Below, one piece after another: positions 51,295 to 60,324 of a stretch of DNA of 64,000 bases; position 1 is the stretch's first letter; each line of letters starts with the position of its first letter. Origin of the DNA: Sphingomonas sp. JC676 (lineage in GTDB: Bacteria > Pseudomonadota > Alphaproteobacteria > Sphingomonadales > Sphingomonadaceae). The position numbers and the translations under genes were made by a program. The stretch spans positions 1,426,001 through 1,490,000 of the forward strand of contig NZ_JACTGR010000001.1 of NCBI RefSeq assembly GCF_014489075.1, read 5' to 3'. Below the pieces are notes generated by a model. That model was not told where the DNA came from, searched no databases, and worked only from the letters and a program-made list of their open reading frames with translations.

Positions 51295-53508
51295 TTAGTT
51301 GATCTTCGTCCTGAGCGACAGGCCGAACACGCGCGGCTCGTTGACGAAGCCGGTATTGTTGTTGAAGTCGATGCCGCCCTTCACATTCTCCTCGTCGGTG
51401 ATGTTGCGGGCGAAGGCGGCGATCTCGAAGCTGCCGTCGCGCTTGGCATAGCCGATGCGCAGCCCGCCTTCGAACTGGCCGTCGCTGTAGAACTCCTTCG
51501 ACTGGTAGAGGAAGAAGTTGGTGTAGCCCTGATACGCCCAGTCGGTGAAGGCGAAGATCTCGCCGTCGCCCACCGGGATGGCATAGCGTGCCGTCACGTC
51601 GACGATCCATTCGGGTGCGTTCGGGAAGGGATTGCCGTCGACCAGCGCGCGCGGCGTGCCCGCGATCGTCACGAGCGGATCGGTGACGGTGCATTGCGCG
51701 CAGATGCCCACCGCCAGATTGGGATCGTCGATCTTGGTGTTGTTGTAGCTCACGCCCGCGGTGAAGGTGAGGTTCTCGACCGGACGGAACTCGGAATCCA
51801 CCTCGAAGCCCCAGGCCTTGCCCTTGTTGGCGTTGAGCAATTGGACGAGATTGCCGCTGCCGCCGACCGCGGTGAACTGCGGATCGGTGACGGTATAGGT
51901 GAATACCGCGCCGTTGAGGCGGATCCGCCGGTCTGCGAGCTGGGTCTTGAAGCCCGCTTCCCAGGACAGGATCTTCTCGGAACCCGCAACCGAGGGCGGA
52001 TTGAAGAAGGCGACGTCGCGTCCCTGGATCGAGGGCGCCCGGAAACCGCTGGCGACGCGGCCGTACAGGCTGACATCGGACGCGACTTCATACATCGCGC
52101 TGACGTCCCAGCTCACCCGCTCGTCCGAGACCGAGCGATCGTTGGTCGGCGATCCGCCGATCACGTTGAACTGCTTGTCGTCCTCGGTGTAGCGAACGCC
52201 GCCGGTCACCTTGAACGCCTCGGTGAGCTTGTAGCTCGCCTGGCCGAACACCGCCCAGCTCTGGTTCTTGTGGCGCACCAAAGTCGGCGGCGGGAAGGTG
52301 AAGCCCTCGGTCAGCACGGTGAAATCGCTGTCGAAGTAGAAGCCGCCGACCTGCCAGCTGAGCGGACCGCTCCCCGAACTCGCCAGCCGCACTTCCTGGG
52401 TCCACTGGTCAAGGTTGAGCGAATCCTGCGTGTCCGACGGGAACGGGATGAAGCCGGGGCCGCCCGGATTGCCGCCGTCCACATCGGCGCGGCTGCTGCC
52501 CTCGGTGGTCTCGTAGGCGGTGATCGAGGTGAGCACCGCGCCGCCGAAATCATAGTCGAGCTTCAGCGAGCTGCCCCAGCCGCGATATTGGGCGTAATTG
52601 CCGCCGCCCGCGTCGAGGAACACCGTGTCGCGCTGGAAATTGGCGTTGAGATCGTTGTTGCCCGGCCCCAGGATATTGGCGCGGAACACCGCGGCCGCGC
52701 CATAGCCCTCGAAGCGCCGGTAGTGGATGTTGGCGAGCGCGCTGAATTCCTCCGTCGGCGTGAGCAGCACCTGCCCTCGCGCCGCGATCTCGTCATAGCG
52801 GCCATAGGCGTTGTTCTCGCCGGTAAAGCCATTGTCGATCCAGTCGTTGCGATGCTGGTAGAGCAGCGACACGCGCGCGGCGAGCTTGTCGGGGATGATC
52901 GGCCCGCCGATGCCGGCATCGAAATTGACCGTGGCATAGGAGCCCGCCGAGAGCGACGCCTGCGCGCTGAATTCGTTCGACGGCTTGACCGTGCTGAACT
53001 TGATGATGCCCGCCGGCGTGTTGCGGCCGAACAGCGTGCCTTGCGGCCCGCGCAGCACTTCGACGCTCTGGATGTCGAAGATCGGCGTGCTCTTCAGCGC
53101 CACATTCTCGAGCACCACATCGTCGACGATCACCGAGACGGGCTGCGATGCGGCAAGGTCGAAATCGGTATTGCCCAGCCCGCGGATATAGAAGCGCGGC
53201 GCGACGCGGCCGTTCGAGCTCTCGGCATAGAGGCCGGGCACGCGGGTCGCCAATGCGGTGATGTCGCCACCCGCATCGAAGATCGTCTGGAGCTGGTCGC
53301 TCTGGATCGTCGCGACCGAGAGGGGAACGTCCTGGATATTCTCCTCGCGCCGCTGCGCGGTGACGACGATCTCGTCGACCTGGCCGGCCGTTACCTCGGG
53401 CGTTTCCTGCGCCCGAGCGGTTTCCACCGTCATCATGATCTGCATGGCAAGCGCGACGGCACCGAACAGGCGAGCGCGAGAGCGAGCAGCCGAACCTTCC
53501 TGAGTCAT
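51295..53508 (-). CDS. TonB-dependent receptor
   Basis: A 737-residue outer-membrane receptor. After a signal peptide ending near ARAQ comes the TonB box region (VDEIVVTAQRREENIQDVPLSV), the plug domain (VPGLYAESSNGRVAPRFYIRGLG ... VEVLRGPQGTLFGRNTPAGIIKF) and a barrel ending in FGLSLRTKIN. This is the sphingomonad type often used for plant-derived or aromatic compounds as well as iron complexes; the substrate cannot be read from sequence. AAGGGGAAACAC precedes the ATG at 53508. It is divergent from a class II aldolase with 235 bases between. Confidence 0.93.
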   Translation of the reverse strand: MTQEGSAARSRARLFGAVALAMQIMMTVETARAQETPEVTAGQVDEIVVTAQRREENIQDVPLSVATIQSDQLQTIFDAGGDITALATRVPGLYAESSNGRVAPRFYIRGLGNTDFDLAASQPVSVIVDDVVLENVALKSTPIFDIQSVEVLRGPQGTLFGRNTPAGIIKFSTVKPSNEFSAQASLSAGSYATVNFDAGIGGPIIPDKLAARVSLLYQHRNDWIDNGFTGENNAYGRYDEIAARGQVLLTPTEEFSALANIHYRRFEGYGAAAVFRANILGPGNNDLNANFQRDTVFLDAGGGNYAQYRGWGSSLKLDYDFGGAVLTSITAYETTEGSSRADVDGGNPGGPGFIPFPSDTQDSLNLDQWTQEVRLASSGSGPLSWQVGGFYFDSDFTVLTEGFTFPPPTLVRHKNQSWAVFGQASYKLTEAFKVTGGVRYTEDDKQFNVIGGSPTNDRSVSDERVSWDVSAMYEVASDVSLYGRVASGFRAPSIQGRDVAFFNPPSVAGSEKILSWEAGFKTQLADRRIRLNGAVFTYTVTDPQFTAVGGSGNLVQLLNANKGKAWGFEVDSEFRPVENLTFTAGVSYNNTKIDDPNLAVGICAQCTVTDPLVTIAGTPRALVDGNPFPNAPEWIVDVTARYAIPVGDGEIFAFTDWAYQGYTNFFLYQSKEFYSDGQFEGGLRIGYAKRDGSFEIAAFARNITDEENVKGGIDFNNNTGFVNEPRVFGLSLRTKIN

Positions 53509-53743
53509 GTGTTTCCCCTTTTGCCTAGTGGGAAACGCCGCCCGCATTCTTCTGTTGTTGCGTCGCAACGAATCCTGCCGCCGGTGAAGGTGACAAAAAA
53601 CTGTCTCTCGCGCGATATATTTATGTCATCGTTTCGCAGCCGCGGAACCGGGACGGCGGATCTGGCCGCCGCGACGCGGCCGGTTGCGCGCCGCCCGCCC
53701 AGCATGGCATACCCGATCCACGAAAAGTCTAAGGAGAGGGTTC

Positions 53744-54505
53744 ATGGCCACCGCGCTCGCGCAGAAGCCCGGCGTCACCGAAGCCGAATGGGAGGCGCGC
53801 CAGCAGCTCGCCGCCTGCTACCGCGTGTTCGACATGCTCGGCTGGTCCGAGATGATCTACAACCATATCACGCTGAAGGTCCCGGGCGAGGAAGGCGCGT
53901 TCCTGATCAATCCGTTCGGGCTGCACTTCAGCGAGGTAAAGGCGTCGAACCTCGTCAAGATCGACTTGGACGGCAACAAGCTCGACGACTCGCCCTACCC
54001 GGTGAACCGAGCCGGTTTCGTCCAGCACGCGCTGTTCCATCGCCATTTGCCCGACGCGCATTGCATCGCGCATACCCACACCACGGCCGGCATGGCGGTC
54101 GCCTCGGTCGAGGGCGGGCTAAGGCCGACCAATTTCTACGCGTGCAGCTTCGCTGGCCAGATCGCCTATCACGATTTCGAGGGCGTCACGGTGCGCGACG
54201 AGGAAGGCGCGCGCCTGCTCGAACATCTCGGCGACAAAAGGGTGATGCTGCTCCGGAATCACGGCATCCTGGTGATGGGCCGCACTTTGCCCGAGGCGTT
54301 CATCAAGCACTGGTCGCTCCAGCGCGCCTGCGAGATCCAGATCGCCACCGCTTCGATGGGCACGCCGCTCGTCGTGTCGGATGAGGTGGTGACGGTGCAC
54401 CAGCGCGACTTGCACATGGCGCAGGTCCCGGGCGGCCCCGGCGCCGCGGACTTCGCCGCGATGGTGCGGCTGGTGGATCGGACGGACAAGAGCTGGCGGG
54501 AGTAG
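53744..54505 (+). CDS. class II aldolase/adducin family protein
   Basis: A 253-residue protein with the aldolase II zinc site: the histidines in HCIAHTHTTAG and, further on, RNHGILVMG, plus the glutamate-side YNHITLKVPGEEGAFLINPFGLHF. Classical members are L-fuculose-phosphate-type aldolases, but this subtype, without phosphate-binding features I can confirm, is often annotated only as class II aldolase. AAGGAGAGG precedes the ATG at 53744. Divergent from the TonB receptor, with which it could share a substrate pathway. Confidence 0.88.
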   Translation: MATALAQKPGVTEAEWEARQQLAACYRVFDMLGWSEMIYNHITLKVPGEEGAFLINPFGLHFSEVKASNLVKIDLDGNKLDDSPYPVNRAGFVQHALFHRHLPDAHCIAHTHTTAGMAVASVEGGLRPTNFYACSFAGQIAYHDFEGVTVRDEEGARLLEHLGDKRVMLLRNHGILVMGRTLPEAFIKHWSLQRACEIQIATASMGTPLVVSDEVVTVHQRDLHMAQVPGGPGAADFAAMVRLVDRTDKSWRE

Positions 54506-54534
54506 GACGCAAACACGCCAGATCCCGAAACTCA

Positions 54535-54990
54535 CTCCCCTCCCTGGAAGGGAGGGGTTGGGGGTGGGTTGGCGAGCGAAGCGAAGCCATCCTACACTCG
54601 CCATATGCGCCGCCGCATCGATCCTGCGTTAACCGCCCGGGCGCGCGAGCTGCGCAACAATCCCACCGAGACCGAACTCGCGGTCTGGCACCTGATCTCA
54701 CGCTATCGCCCGTCCTTCACGCGCCAGTGCGTGGAGGCGCCCTTCATCATCGACCTCGCATGCAGGCAGGCAAAGCTGGCGATCGAGTTCGATGGCAGCC
54801 AACACATCGGAAATGCCGAAAGCGATGCCCGCCGCTCAACCTACCTTCGCTCCAAGGGCTGGCGAGTGATCCGGTTCTGGAATTCCGATGTGCTCGTAAA
54901 TCCAGAAGGTGTCGTCAGACATATTCTGGCGCAAGCCGCCGAGTGCCTCGGCGGCACCCACCCCCAACCCCTCCCTTCCAGGGAGGGGAG
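54535..54990 (+). mobile_element. candidate DUF559 mini-element bounded by perfect 35-bp inverted repeats
   Basis: The left end (54535-54569) and right end (54956-54990) are exact inverse copies over 35 bases, beginning CTCCCCTCCCTGG and running into GGGGTTGGGGGTGGGT. Each end is itself a hairpin (CCCCTCCCT, GGA loop, AGGGAGGGG). A single DUF559 nuclease gene fills the space between. No target-site duplication is visible outside the ends. The arrangement resembles REP-associated transposase genes flanked by REP units; DUF559 as the mobilising partner is my inference. Confidence 0.6.
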
Positions 54991-55015
54991 AGAAAGACGG
55001 CCGCGCTCGCGCTGA
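54605..55015 (+). CDS. DUF559 domain nuclease-fold protein
   Basis: A 136-residue protein of the DUF559/Vsr-like PD-(D/E)xK fold: ARELRNNPTETELAVWHLI at the start, then FIIDLACRQAKLAIEFDGSQH with the aspartate, glutamate and EFDGSQH motif of the active site, and LRSKGWRVIRFWNSDVLVNPEGV. Most likely a DNA endonuclease or its relative. The ATG is at 54605. The last ~20 residues (THPQPLPSREGRE...) are encoded by the right inverted repeat, so the repeat shapes the C terminus. Confidence 0.82.
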   Translation: MRRRIDPALTARARELRNNPTETELAVWHLISRYRPSFTRQCVEAPFIIDLACRQAKLAIEFDGSQHIGNAESDARRSTYLRSKGWRVIRFWNSDVLVNPEGVVRHILAQAAECLGGTHPQPLPSREGRERRPRSR

Positions 55016-55191
55016 TCTCCTACCCCTTCCAATGTAGGATTTCGCCTGCCATGCCGACAGCGCTCTTTCTCATTGCGAAGAACCAGCAGATCCCGGGCTT
55101 TCCCCGCCGGCGTAATTTCTGGAAAAGAGAAAACGCATATCGCGCCGCAGTATCGTTACCTTCGTTACCTTCCGCACTCCGTCGGGGTAAA

Positions 55192-55992
55192 TCAGCCGAA
55201 CCGGTATCCCGAGACGACCCAGCCGAGCACCGTGTCGCGATAGTCGCGCTCCGCCGGCCCCTCCCCGCCCGCGCCGAGCGCGACCATCAGCGGCAGCAGA
55301 TGCTCCTCGCGCGGATGGGCGAACTGGGCGTGGGGCAGCTTGTCCCAGGCGGCGACGCGATCCGCCCGCCGCACCGGATCGGGATCGGTCACCGCATCGG
55401 TCAGCGCCGCGTCCCATTCGTCGGCGATCGGGGTCACCTGCGGGCCGCGGGCGCGCAGATTGTGGAAGCTCATCCCCGATCCGACGATCAGCACGCCTTC
55501 GTCGCGGAGCGGCGCAAGCGCCTTGCCGATCGCGATATGCGCGGCCGGATCGAGATCCTTGCGCAGCGAGAGCTGGACGAGCGGAATATCGGCGCCCGGC
55601 ACCGCGACCATCATCGGGATGAACACGCCGTGATCCCAGCCGCGCTCGCGCTCTTCGCCCGCCGGAAAGCCTGCGCCCTCGATCAGAGCCTTGGCACGCG
55701 CCGCCACGTCGGGCGCTCCCGCCGCATCCCAGCGCAGCCGATAGGTGTGCTCGGGAAAGCCGTAATAGTCGAACAGCATCGGCTGACCGTCGCCGAAATG
55801 GACCGTGACGGCCTCCTCCTCCCAATGCCCCGAGACGAGCAGAATCACGCTGGGTCGCTCGGGCAGGCTCGCGATCAGCCCGGCCAGATAGGCCTGCATC
55901 GGCCGCCACATCGGATCGGGCGGACCGCCTTCGGGGTCCATGAAGAAGCAGGGGCCGCCGCCATGCGGAATGAAGAGCGTGGGAAGGGTCAT
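55192..55992 (-). CDS. DODA-type extradiol aromatic ring-opening dioxygenase
   Basis: A 266-residue class III extradiol-dioxygenase-like protein (YgiD/4,5-DOPA dioxygenase type). Metal-binding candidates are the histidines in FIPHGGGPCFF, LLVSGHWEEE, and HNLRARG plus HPREEHLLPL. Substrates in this family include DOPA and small catechols; the true substrate here is unknown. The ATG at 55992 begins TLPTLFIPHGG. It is divergent from an orphan [2Fe-2S] subunit gene 77 bases away. The 175 bases downstream hold no gene. Confidence 0.88.
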   Translation of the reverse strand: MTLPTLFIPHGGGPCFFMDPEGGPPDPMWRPMQAYLAGLIASLPERPSVILLVSGHWEEEAVTVHFGDGQPMLFDYYGFPEHTYRLRWDAAGAPDVAARAKALIEGAGFPAGEERERGWDHGVFIPMMVAVPGADIPLVQLSLRKDLDPAAHIAIGKALAPLRDEGVLIVGSGMSFHNLRARGPQVTPIADEWDAALTDAVTDPDPVRRADRVAAWDKLPHAQFAHPREEHLLPLMVALGAGGEGPAERDYRDTVLGWVVSGYRFG

Positions 55993-56069
55993 GCGCCGTA
56001 TCTCGGGCGTCCTGGCCGTCCGCACAATGCCGGCTTCGGAAACGACCGGTTTCCCGCTAGTCTCCCCGA

Positions 56070-56582
56070 ATGACTCGCTTCACCGTCAATAACCAGCCGG
56101 TCGAATACAAGATGGATCCGGCGACGCCATTGCTCTGGGCCCTGCGCGACGCATCCAATCTCACCGGCACCAAATATGGCTGCGGCACCGGCGATTGCGG
56201 TGCCTGCACCGTCGATGTCGACGGGACCGCGCGGCTCGCCTGCCAGGAAACGATCGGCGCGCTCGAAGGCACGTTCGTCACCACGATCGAGGGGCTTTCG
56301 AAGGATCGCAGCCATCCGGTCCAGCAGGCACTGATCGCCGGCAATGTCTCGCAATGCGGCTATTGCATCCCCGGCATCGTCATGGCGGCATCGGTATTGC
56401 TGCGCAACAATCGCAATCCTTCCGAAGACGACATCAAGTCGGCGATCCCCAATATCTGCCGTTGCGGCATTTACCCGCGCCTGATTCCGGCAATCAATGA
56501 AGCGGCGCGCATTACCCGCGGCGATGTGCCGCTGGTGCCCGGCGCCGATGCCCAAGTTCCTGTCCCGCAAGAAGAACCTTGA
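56070..56582 (+). CDS. orphan [2Fe-2S] small subunit of a molybdenum hydroxylase (IorA-like)
   Basis: A 170-residue protein with both [2Fe-2S] sites of xanthine-oxidase-family small subunits: the plant-type cluster in CGTGDCGACTVDVDG (plus ARLACQE) and the helical cluster in SQCGYCIPGIVMAA with NICRCGIYPR. Such subunits pass electrons from a molybdopterin large subunit, which normally lies directly downstream. Here the next gene encodes an RcnB-like protein, so the large subunit must be elsewhere or absent. Confidence 0.88.
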   Translation: MTRFTVNNQPVEYKMDPATPLLWALRDASNLTGTKYGCGTGDCGACTVDVDGTARLACQETIGALEGTFVTTIEGLSKDRSHPVQQALIAGNVSQCGYCIPGIVMAASVLLRNNRNPSEDDIKSAIPNICRCGIYPRLIPAINEAARITRGDVPLVPGADAQVPVPQEEP

Positions 56583-56692
56583 TTCTTTCAATTGGCTTTC
56601 ACCCGAATTCAGGAACCGCTCATTCGCCGGTTCGTAAATAGTTTGTTATCTGGAACCCCGGTGCCTTGCCGGTCCCAGCGGAGACTATGTTC

Positions 56693-57580
56693 ATGAAGAA
56701 GACCATCCTCGCGGCGATCATCGCCGCAACGGCCCTGGTCCCGCCGGCGGCGCTCGCGCAGGACCGGGGAGGCCGCTGGAGCGGCCGTGGTGACCGCTCC
56801 ACGTCGCAGCAATCGCAGCCCCGCCAGGAGCGTAGCTGGGGCGGGCAGCAGCAGCAGCAGGCACCACAGGCACGCCCGGATCGCGGCCAGTGGCGTCAGC
56901 AGCAGCCGAATGCCGGCCAGGCGCAGCAGCAGTGGCGCGGCAATCGCGGCGGCGACTGGAACCGTGGCCAAGCGCAGCAGGGCCAGCAGGCCCAGGCGCA
57001 GCCCCAGCAGCAGGTCCCGCAGCGCCAGTGGCGCGGCAATCGGGGCCGGCAGGACGGTAATCCCGGCGCCCAGCAATGGCGTGGTGATCGTGGCAACCAG
57101 GGCGGTCAGCAATGGCGTGGCGATCGTCGTCCCGACGGCCAGGCCACGCAGCAGTGGCGTGGCAATCAGGGGCGGTACGATCGCGGCAACCGCGACTGGA
57201 ACCGCGGCGACAATCGCGGACGCGACTGGAACCGCGGCAACAATGGCTGGCGCGGCGATCGCGGCGGAGGCTGGAACAACAGCTGGCGCAACGACAACCG
57301 CTACGATTGGCGCGGCTATCGCAACTCGAACCGCAATCTCTATCGCCTGCCGCGCTACTACGCGCCCGGCGGCTGGGGATATGGCTATCGCCGCTTCGGG
57401 ATCGGCTTCACGCTGAACTCGATTCTCTACTCGCAGCAATATTGGATCAACGATCCCTTCTATTATCGCCTGCCCGAGGTCGACGGACCCTATCGCTGGG
57501 TGCGCTATTACAACGATGCGCTGCTCGTCGACATCTACAGCGGCGAAGTGGTCGACACGATCTACGACATCTTCTGGTAA
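56693..57580 (+). CDS. RcnB-family exported protein with Q/R/W/G-rich repeats
   Basis: A 295-residue protein with a signal peptide (KKTILAAIIAATALVPPAALAQ), about 190 residues of low complexity built on QQWRGNR/RGDRGxQGG-type units, and an ordered C-terminal region (YRLPRYYAPGGWGYGYRRFGIG ... YWINDPFYYRLP) typical of RcnB-like periplasmic proteins. RcnB in E. coli influences nickel/cobalt homeostasis, but repeat-rich sphingomonad members have no tested role. The ATG at 56693 is nine bases from GGAG; an ATG two codons earlier is possible. Confidence 0.78.
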   Translation: MKKTILAAIIAATALVPPAALAQDRGGRWSGRGDRSTSQQSQPRQERSWGGQQQQQAPQARPDRGQWRQQQPNAGQAQQQWRGNRGGDWNRGQAQQGQQAQAQPQQQVPQRQWRGNRGRQDGNPGAQQWRGDRGNQGGQQWRGDRRPDGQATQQWRGNQGRYDRGNRDWNRGDNRGRDWNRGNNGWRGDRGGGWNNSWRNDNRYDWRGYRNSNRNLYRLPRYYAPGGWGYGYRRFGIGFTLNSILYSQQYWINDPFYYRLPEVDGPYRWVRYYNDALLVDIYSGEVVDTIYDIFW

Positions 57581-57686
57581 GGGGCGCCCGCTCCTCTTTC
57601 CGGAGATCCTGGGGCTCGGCCGAAAGGCCGGGCCCCTTGTCTGTGCGGGCTTGCAATCCGCCGCGCGGGGCGCGAATTGCGTGGCT

Positions 57687-58409
57687 GTGAGCAAAGTCAT
57701 CGGCAGAGTTTCGGGATCGCCCTCCCCCAAGCGCGCGCAGATCGGGCGCGACGTATCCGCTCGGCTCGAGGCAAACCCCAACGTCAAGCGCGCCAAGGTC
57801 GAAACGGCGCAGATGTACACCTATCCCGATTTCCTGAGCGACCAGGAATGCGACACGCTGATCGCCCTGATCGACGCCAATTCGCGGCCCTCGACCCTGC
57901 TCGCGACCAGCGACGATCCCGATTATCGCACCAGCCACAGCTCCGATCTCGATCGCTGGTCCGAAGAGGTGTCCCCTGTCGACGAGCGGATCGCCAGCCT
58001 GCTCGGCATCCCGCCGGAGAATGCGGAAACGCTGCAGGGCCAGCGCTACGCCCCCAATCAGCAATTCCGCGCGCATTGCGACTATTTCCACGAGAATAGC
58101 GGCTATTGGCAGCGCATGCTGGAGACCGGCGGCCAGCGCACTTGGACGGCGATGGCCTATCTCAACCATGTCGAGGAAGGCGGCGCTACCTGGTTCCCCC
58201 GCGCCGGCGTCCGCTTCAAGCCCAAGCGCGGCATGCTGCTGATCTGGAACAACATGATGCCCGACGGCACGCCGAACTACGACACGCTCCATGAGGGCAT
58301 GCGCGTGATCGAGGGGACGAAGTACATCGTCACCAAATGGTTCCGCGAAGAAGCGTGGATCAAGGGCTATATCCAGACCTACCTCCCCGGCGTCGAGGAT
58401 GCCGACTGA
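57687..58409 (+). CDS. prolyl 4-hydroxylase-type 2-oxoglutarate/Fe(II) dioxygenase
   Basis: A ~240-residue dioxygenase. The iron facial triad is visible as HCDYFH (His-x-Asp) near residue 130 and the distal histidine in DTLHEGMRVIEG; the 2-oxoglutarate-binding lysine is in KYIVTKWFREE. The N-terminal part (MYTYPDFLSDQECDTLIALID) is the conserved P4H start. The start is uncertain: GTG at 57681 or 57687, neither with a good ribosome site. The substrate, possibly a proline-containing protein, is unknown. Confidence 0.88.
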   Translation: MSKVIGRVSGSPSPKRAQIGRDVSARLEANPNVKRAKVETAQMYTYPDFLSDQECDTLIALIDANSRPSTLLATSDDPDYRTSHSSDLDRWSEEVSPVDERIASLLGIPPENAETLQGQRYAPNQQFRAHCDYFHENSGYWQRMLETGGQRTWTAMAYLNHVEEGGATWFPRAGVRFKPKRGMLLIWNNMMPDGTPNYDTLHEGMRVIEGTKYIVTKWFREEAWIKGYIQTYLPGVEDAD

Positions 58410-58451
58410 GCCTGCTCGACAAGCGCTTCCGCCCGGCCCACACAGCCCGGA

Positions 58452-60218
58452 ATGTCCGTCGTCCTCAACATCCATCGCTCGATCCTCGGCCAGCCCTGGC
58501 GCTGGCGCGGGCTTGCCTCGGACGCCCGCGATCCGGGCTTCGCGCCCGATGATCTCGTCACCCAGCTGCTGATGACCCGCGGCGTGGCGCGCGAGGATCT
58601 CGAGCAGCATCGCAACCCCAGCATCCGCGCCTTCATGCCGGATCCGTCGATCTTCCGCGACATGGACAAGGCGGCGGAGCGGATGGCCGACGCAGTGGAG
58701 GGACGCGAGCAGGTCGCGATCTTCGGCGATTACGACGTCGACGGCGCCACCTCGGCGGCGCTGCTGATCCTGCTGCTCCGCGACCTGGGGCTCGAGGCGC
58801 GTCCCTACATTCCGGACCGCCTGATGGAGGGCTACGGTCCCTCGGGCGAGGCGCTGGTGCGGCTCAAGACCGAGGGCGCCGGGCTCATCGTCACCGTCGA
58901 CTGCGGCGCCCAGGCATTCGAGGCGCTCGAGATGGCGCGCGCGGCCGATGCCGATGTGATCGTCGTCGATCACCACAAATGCGCATCCGAACTGCCCGTG
59001 GCATTGGCGCTGGTGAACCCCAACCGGCTCGACGAACTGGAGGGTGCGGCGCACGGCCACCTCGCCGCAGTCGGCGTCGCCTTCCTGCTCGGCGCCGCGC
59101 TGATCCGCACCTTGCGCGGCCGTGGCTATTTCTCCGGCCGACCCGAACCCCGTCTGCTCGACCTGCTCGACATCGTCGCGCTCGGCACCGTGGCCGATGT
59201 CGCGTCCCTGAAGGGCCTCAACCGCGCCTTCGTGGCGCAGGGCCTCAAGGTCATGGGTCAGCGCCGCAACATCGGCCTCAACGCACTGATCGAAGCATCA
59301 CGCCTCACCCGCGCACCGACCTGCACCGATCTCGGCTTTGCGCTGGGGCCGCGCATCAACGCCGGAGGCCGAGTCGGCCGCTCAGATCTTGGCGTCCGTC
59401 TGCTCACCACGCGCGACCCCGACGAGGCTCGCAGCATCGCCCAGGAGCTCAACCAGCTCAACGAGGAGCGCCGCGCGATCGAAGCCGATGTCCAGCGCGA
59501 GGCCGAGGAGCTCGGCATCCGCCAGGGCAATCGTGCGGTGGCAGTGATCGCCTCGCGCGGCTGGCATGCCGGGGTGATCGGCATCGTCGCCGGGCGACTG
59601 AAGGAGAAGCTCGGCCGTCCCTCGATCGTGATCGCCCTCGACGAGAACGGCATCGGCAAGGGATCGGGCCGTTCGATCCCGGGTGTCGACCTGGGCGCCG
59701 CCGTGCTCGCCGCCAAGGACGCTGGGCTGCTCCATGCCGGCGGCGGCCATGCCATGGCCTGCGGCGTGACCATCGCCGAGGATCGGCTGGAAGCCTTTGG
59801 CGATTTCCTCGAGGAACGCCTGGCCGAACGCGTGACGCAGTCGATGGGCGATCGCGCGCTGCTGCTCGACGCGGTAGTCACCGCCGCGGGCGTGAATCCC
59901 GGCCTGGTGACCGCGATGGAGGCCGGCGGTCCCTATGGCATGGGCTGGCCCGCCCCGCGCGTCGCCGCCGGCCCGGTGAGCGTCATCAAGGCCGATGTCG
60001 TCGGCAGTGGCGGCCATGTCCGTGTCATCGTCTCGGGCGATGGCGGCGGCAGCTTGAAGGCGGTTGCCTTCCGTCATGCGGAGAGCGAACTCGGCCAGGC
60101 GCTGCTCTCCGCCCCTCGCCATCGCAAGCTCTGGCTGGCCGGTCGCGCCAGGATCGACGACTGGGGTCCCCGCCCCGCCGCGGAGCTTCACATAGAAGAT
60201 GCAGCCTGGGCGGAGTAG
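58452..60218 (+). CDS. recJ: single-stranded-DNA-specific 5'-3' exonuclease RecJ
   Basis: A 588-residue DHH-family nuclease for recombination and mismatch repair. The metal motifs are FGDYDVDGATSAALL near residue 92, VTVDCGAQ and the DHH signature VVDHHKC near residue 176; the DHHA1 domain has GRSIPGVDLGAAV and the GGGHAMACG motif near residue 436, and an OB fold completes the C terminus. The start at 58452 fits the family. It follows the prolyl hydroxylase gene by 42 bases. Confidence 0.96.
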   Translation: MSVVLNIHRSILGQPWRWRGLASDARDPGFAPDDLVTQLLMTRGVAREDLEQHRNPSIRAFMPDPSIFRDMDKAAERMADAVEGREQVAIFGDYDVDGATSAALLILLLRDLGLEARPYIPDRLMEGYGPSGEALVRLKTEGAGLIVTVDCGAQAFEALEMARAADADVIVVDHHKCASELPVALALVNPNRLDELEGAAHGHLAAVGVAFLLGAALIRTLRGRGYFSGRPEPRLLDLLDIVALGTVADVASLKGLNRAFVAQGLKVMGQRRNIGLNALIEASRLTRAPTCTDLGFALGPRINAGGRVGRSDLGVRLLTTRDPDEARSIAQELNQLNEERRAIEADVQREAEELGIRQGNRAVAVIASRGWHAGVIGIVAGRLKEKLGRPSIVIALDENGIGKGSGRSIPGVDLGAAVLAAKDAGLLHAGGGHAMACGVTIAEDRLEAFGDFLEERLAERVTQSMGDRALLLDAVVTAAGVNPGLVTAMEAGGPYGMGWPAPRVAAGPVSVIKADVVGSGGHVRVIVSGDGGGSLKAVAFRHAESELGQALLSAPRHRKLWLAGRARIDDWGPRPAAELHIEDAAWAE

Positions 60219-60277
60219 CTCAAGGTTCCGGCGATGCGCAGCATCGTTGGAATAGCTAGGGAGGGCGATTGAGGTGC

Positions 60278-60306
60278 TTGACCAGCCGCCCAGCTTTCCC
60301 TAGTTC
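60278..60306 (+). promoter_or_regulatory. promoter of the tRNA-Glu gene
   Basis: A -35 TTGACC (60278-60283) and -10 TAGTTC (60301-60306) are 17 bases apart and end 18 bases before the mature tRNA start, a normal distance for a short 5' leader. Confidence 0.6.
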
Positions 60307-60324
60307 GCCCGCTCCACGCTAAAC

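Noticed and set aside
51193-54384. A 1063-residue open frame on the plus strand
   Set aside because: It mirrors the TonB-dependent receptor on the minus strand and the aldolase in another frame; the receptor carries plug and barrel signatures, so this is a shadow.
54535-54569. Left 35-bp repeat as just a terminator of the aldolase gene
   Set aside because: The hairpin alone could terminate, but it has no T-run and is matched exactly in inverse on the far side of the DUF559 gene, which a terminator does not explain.
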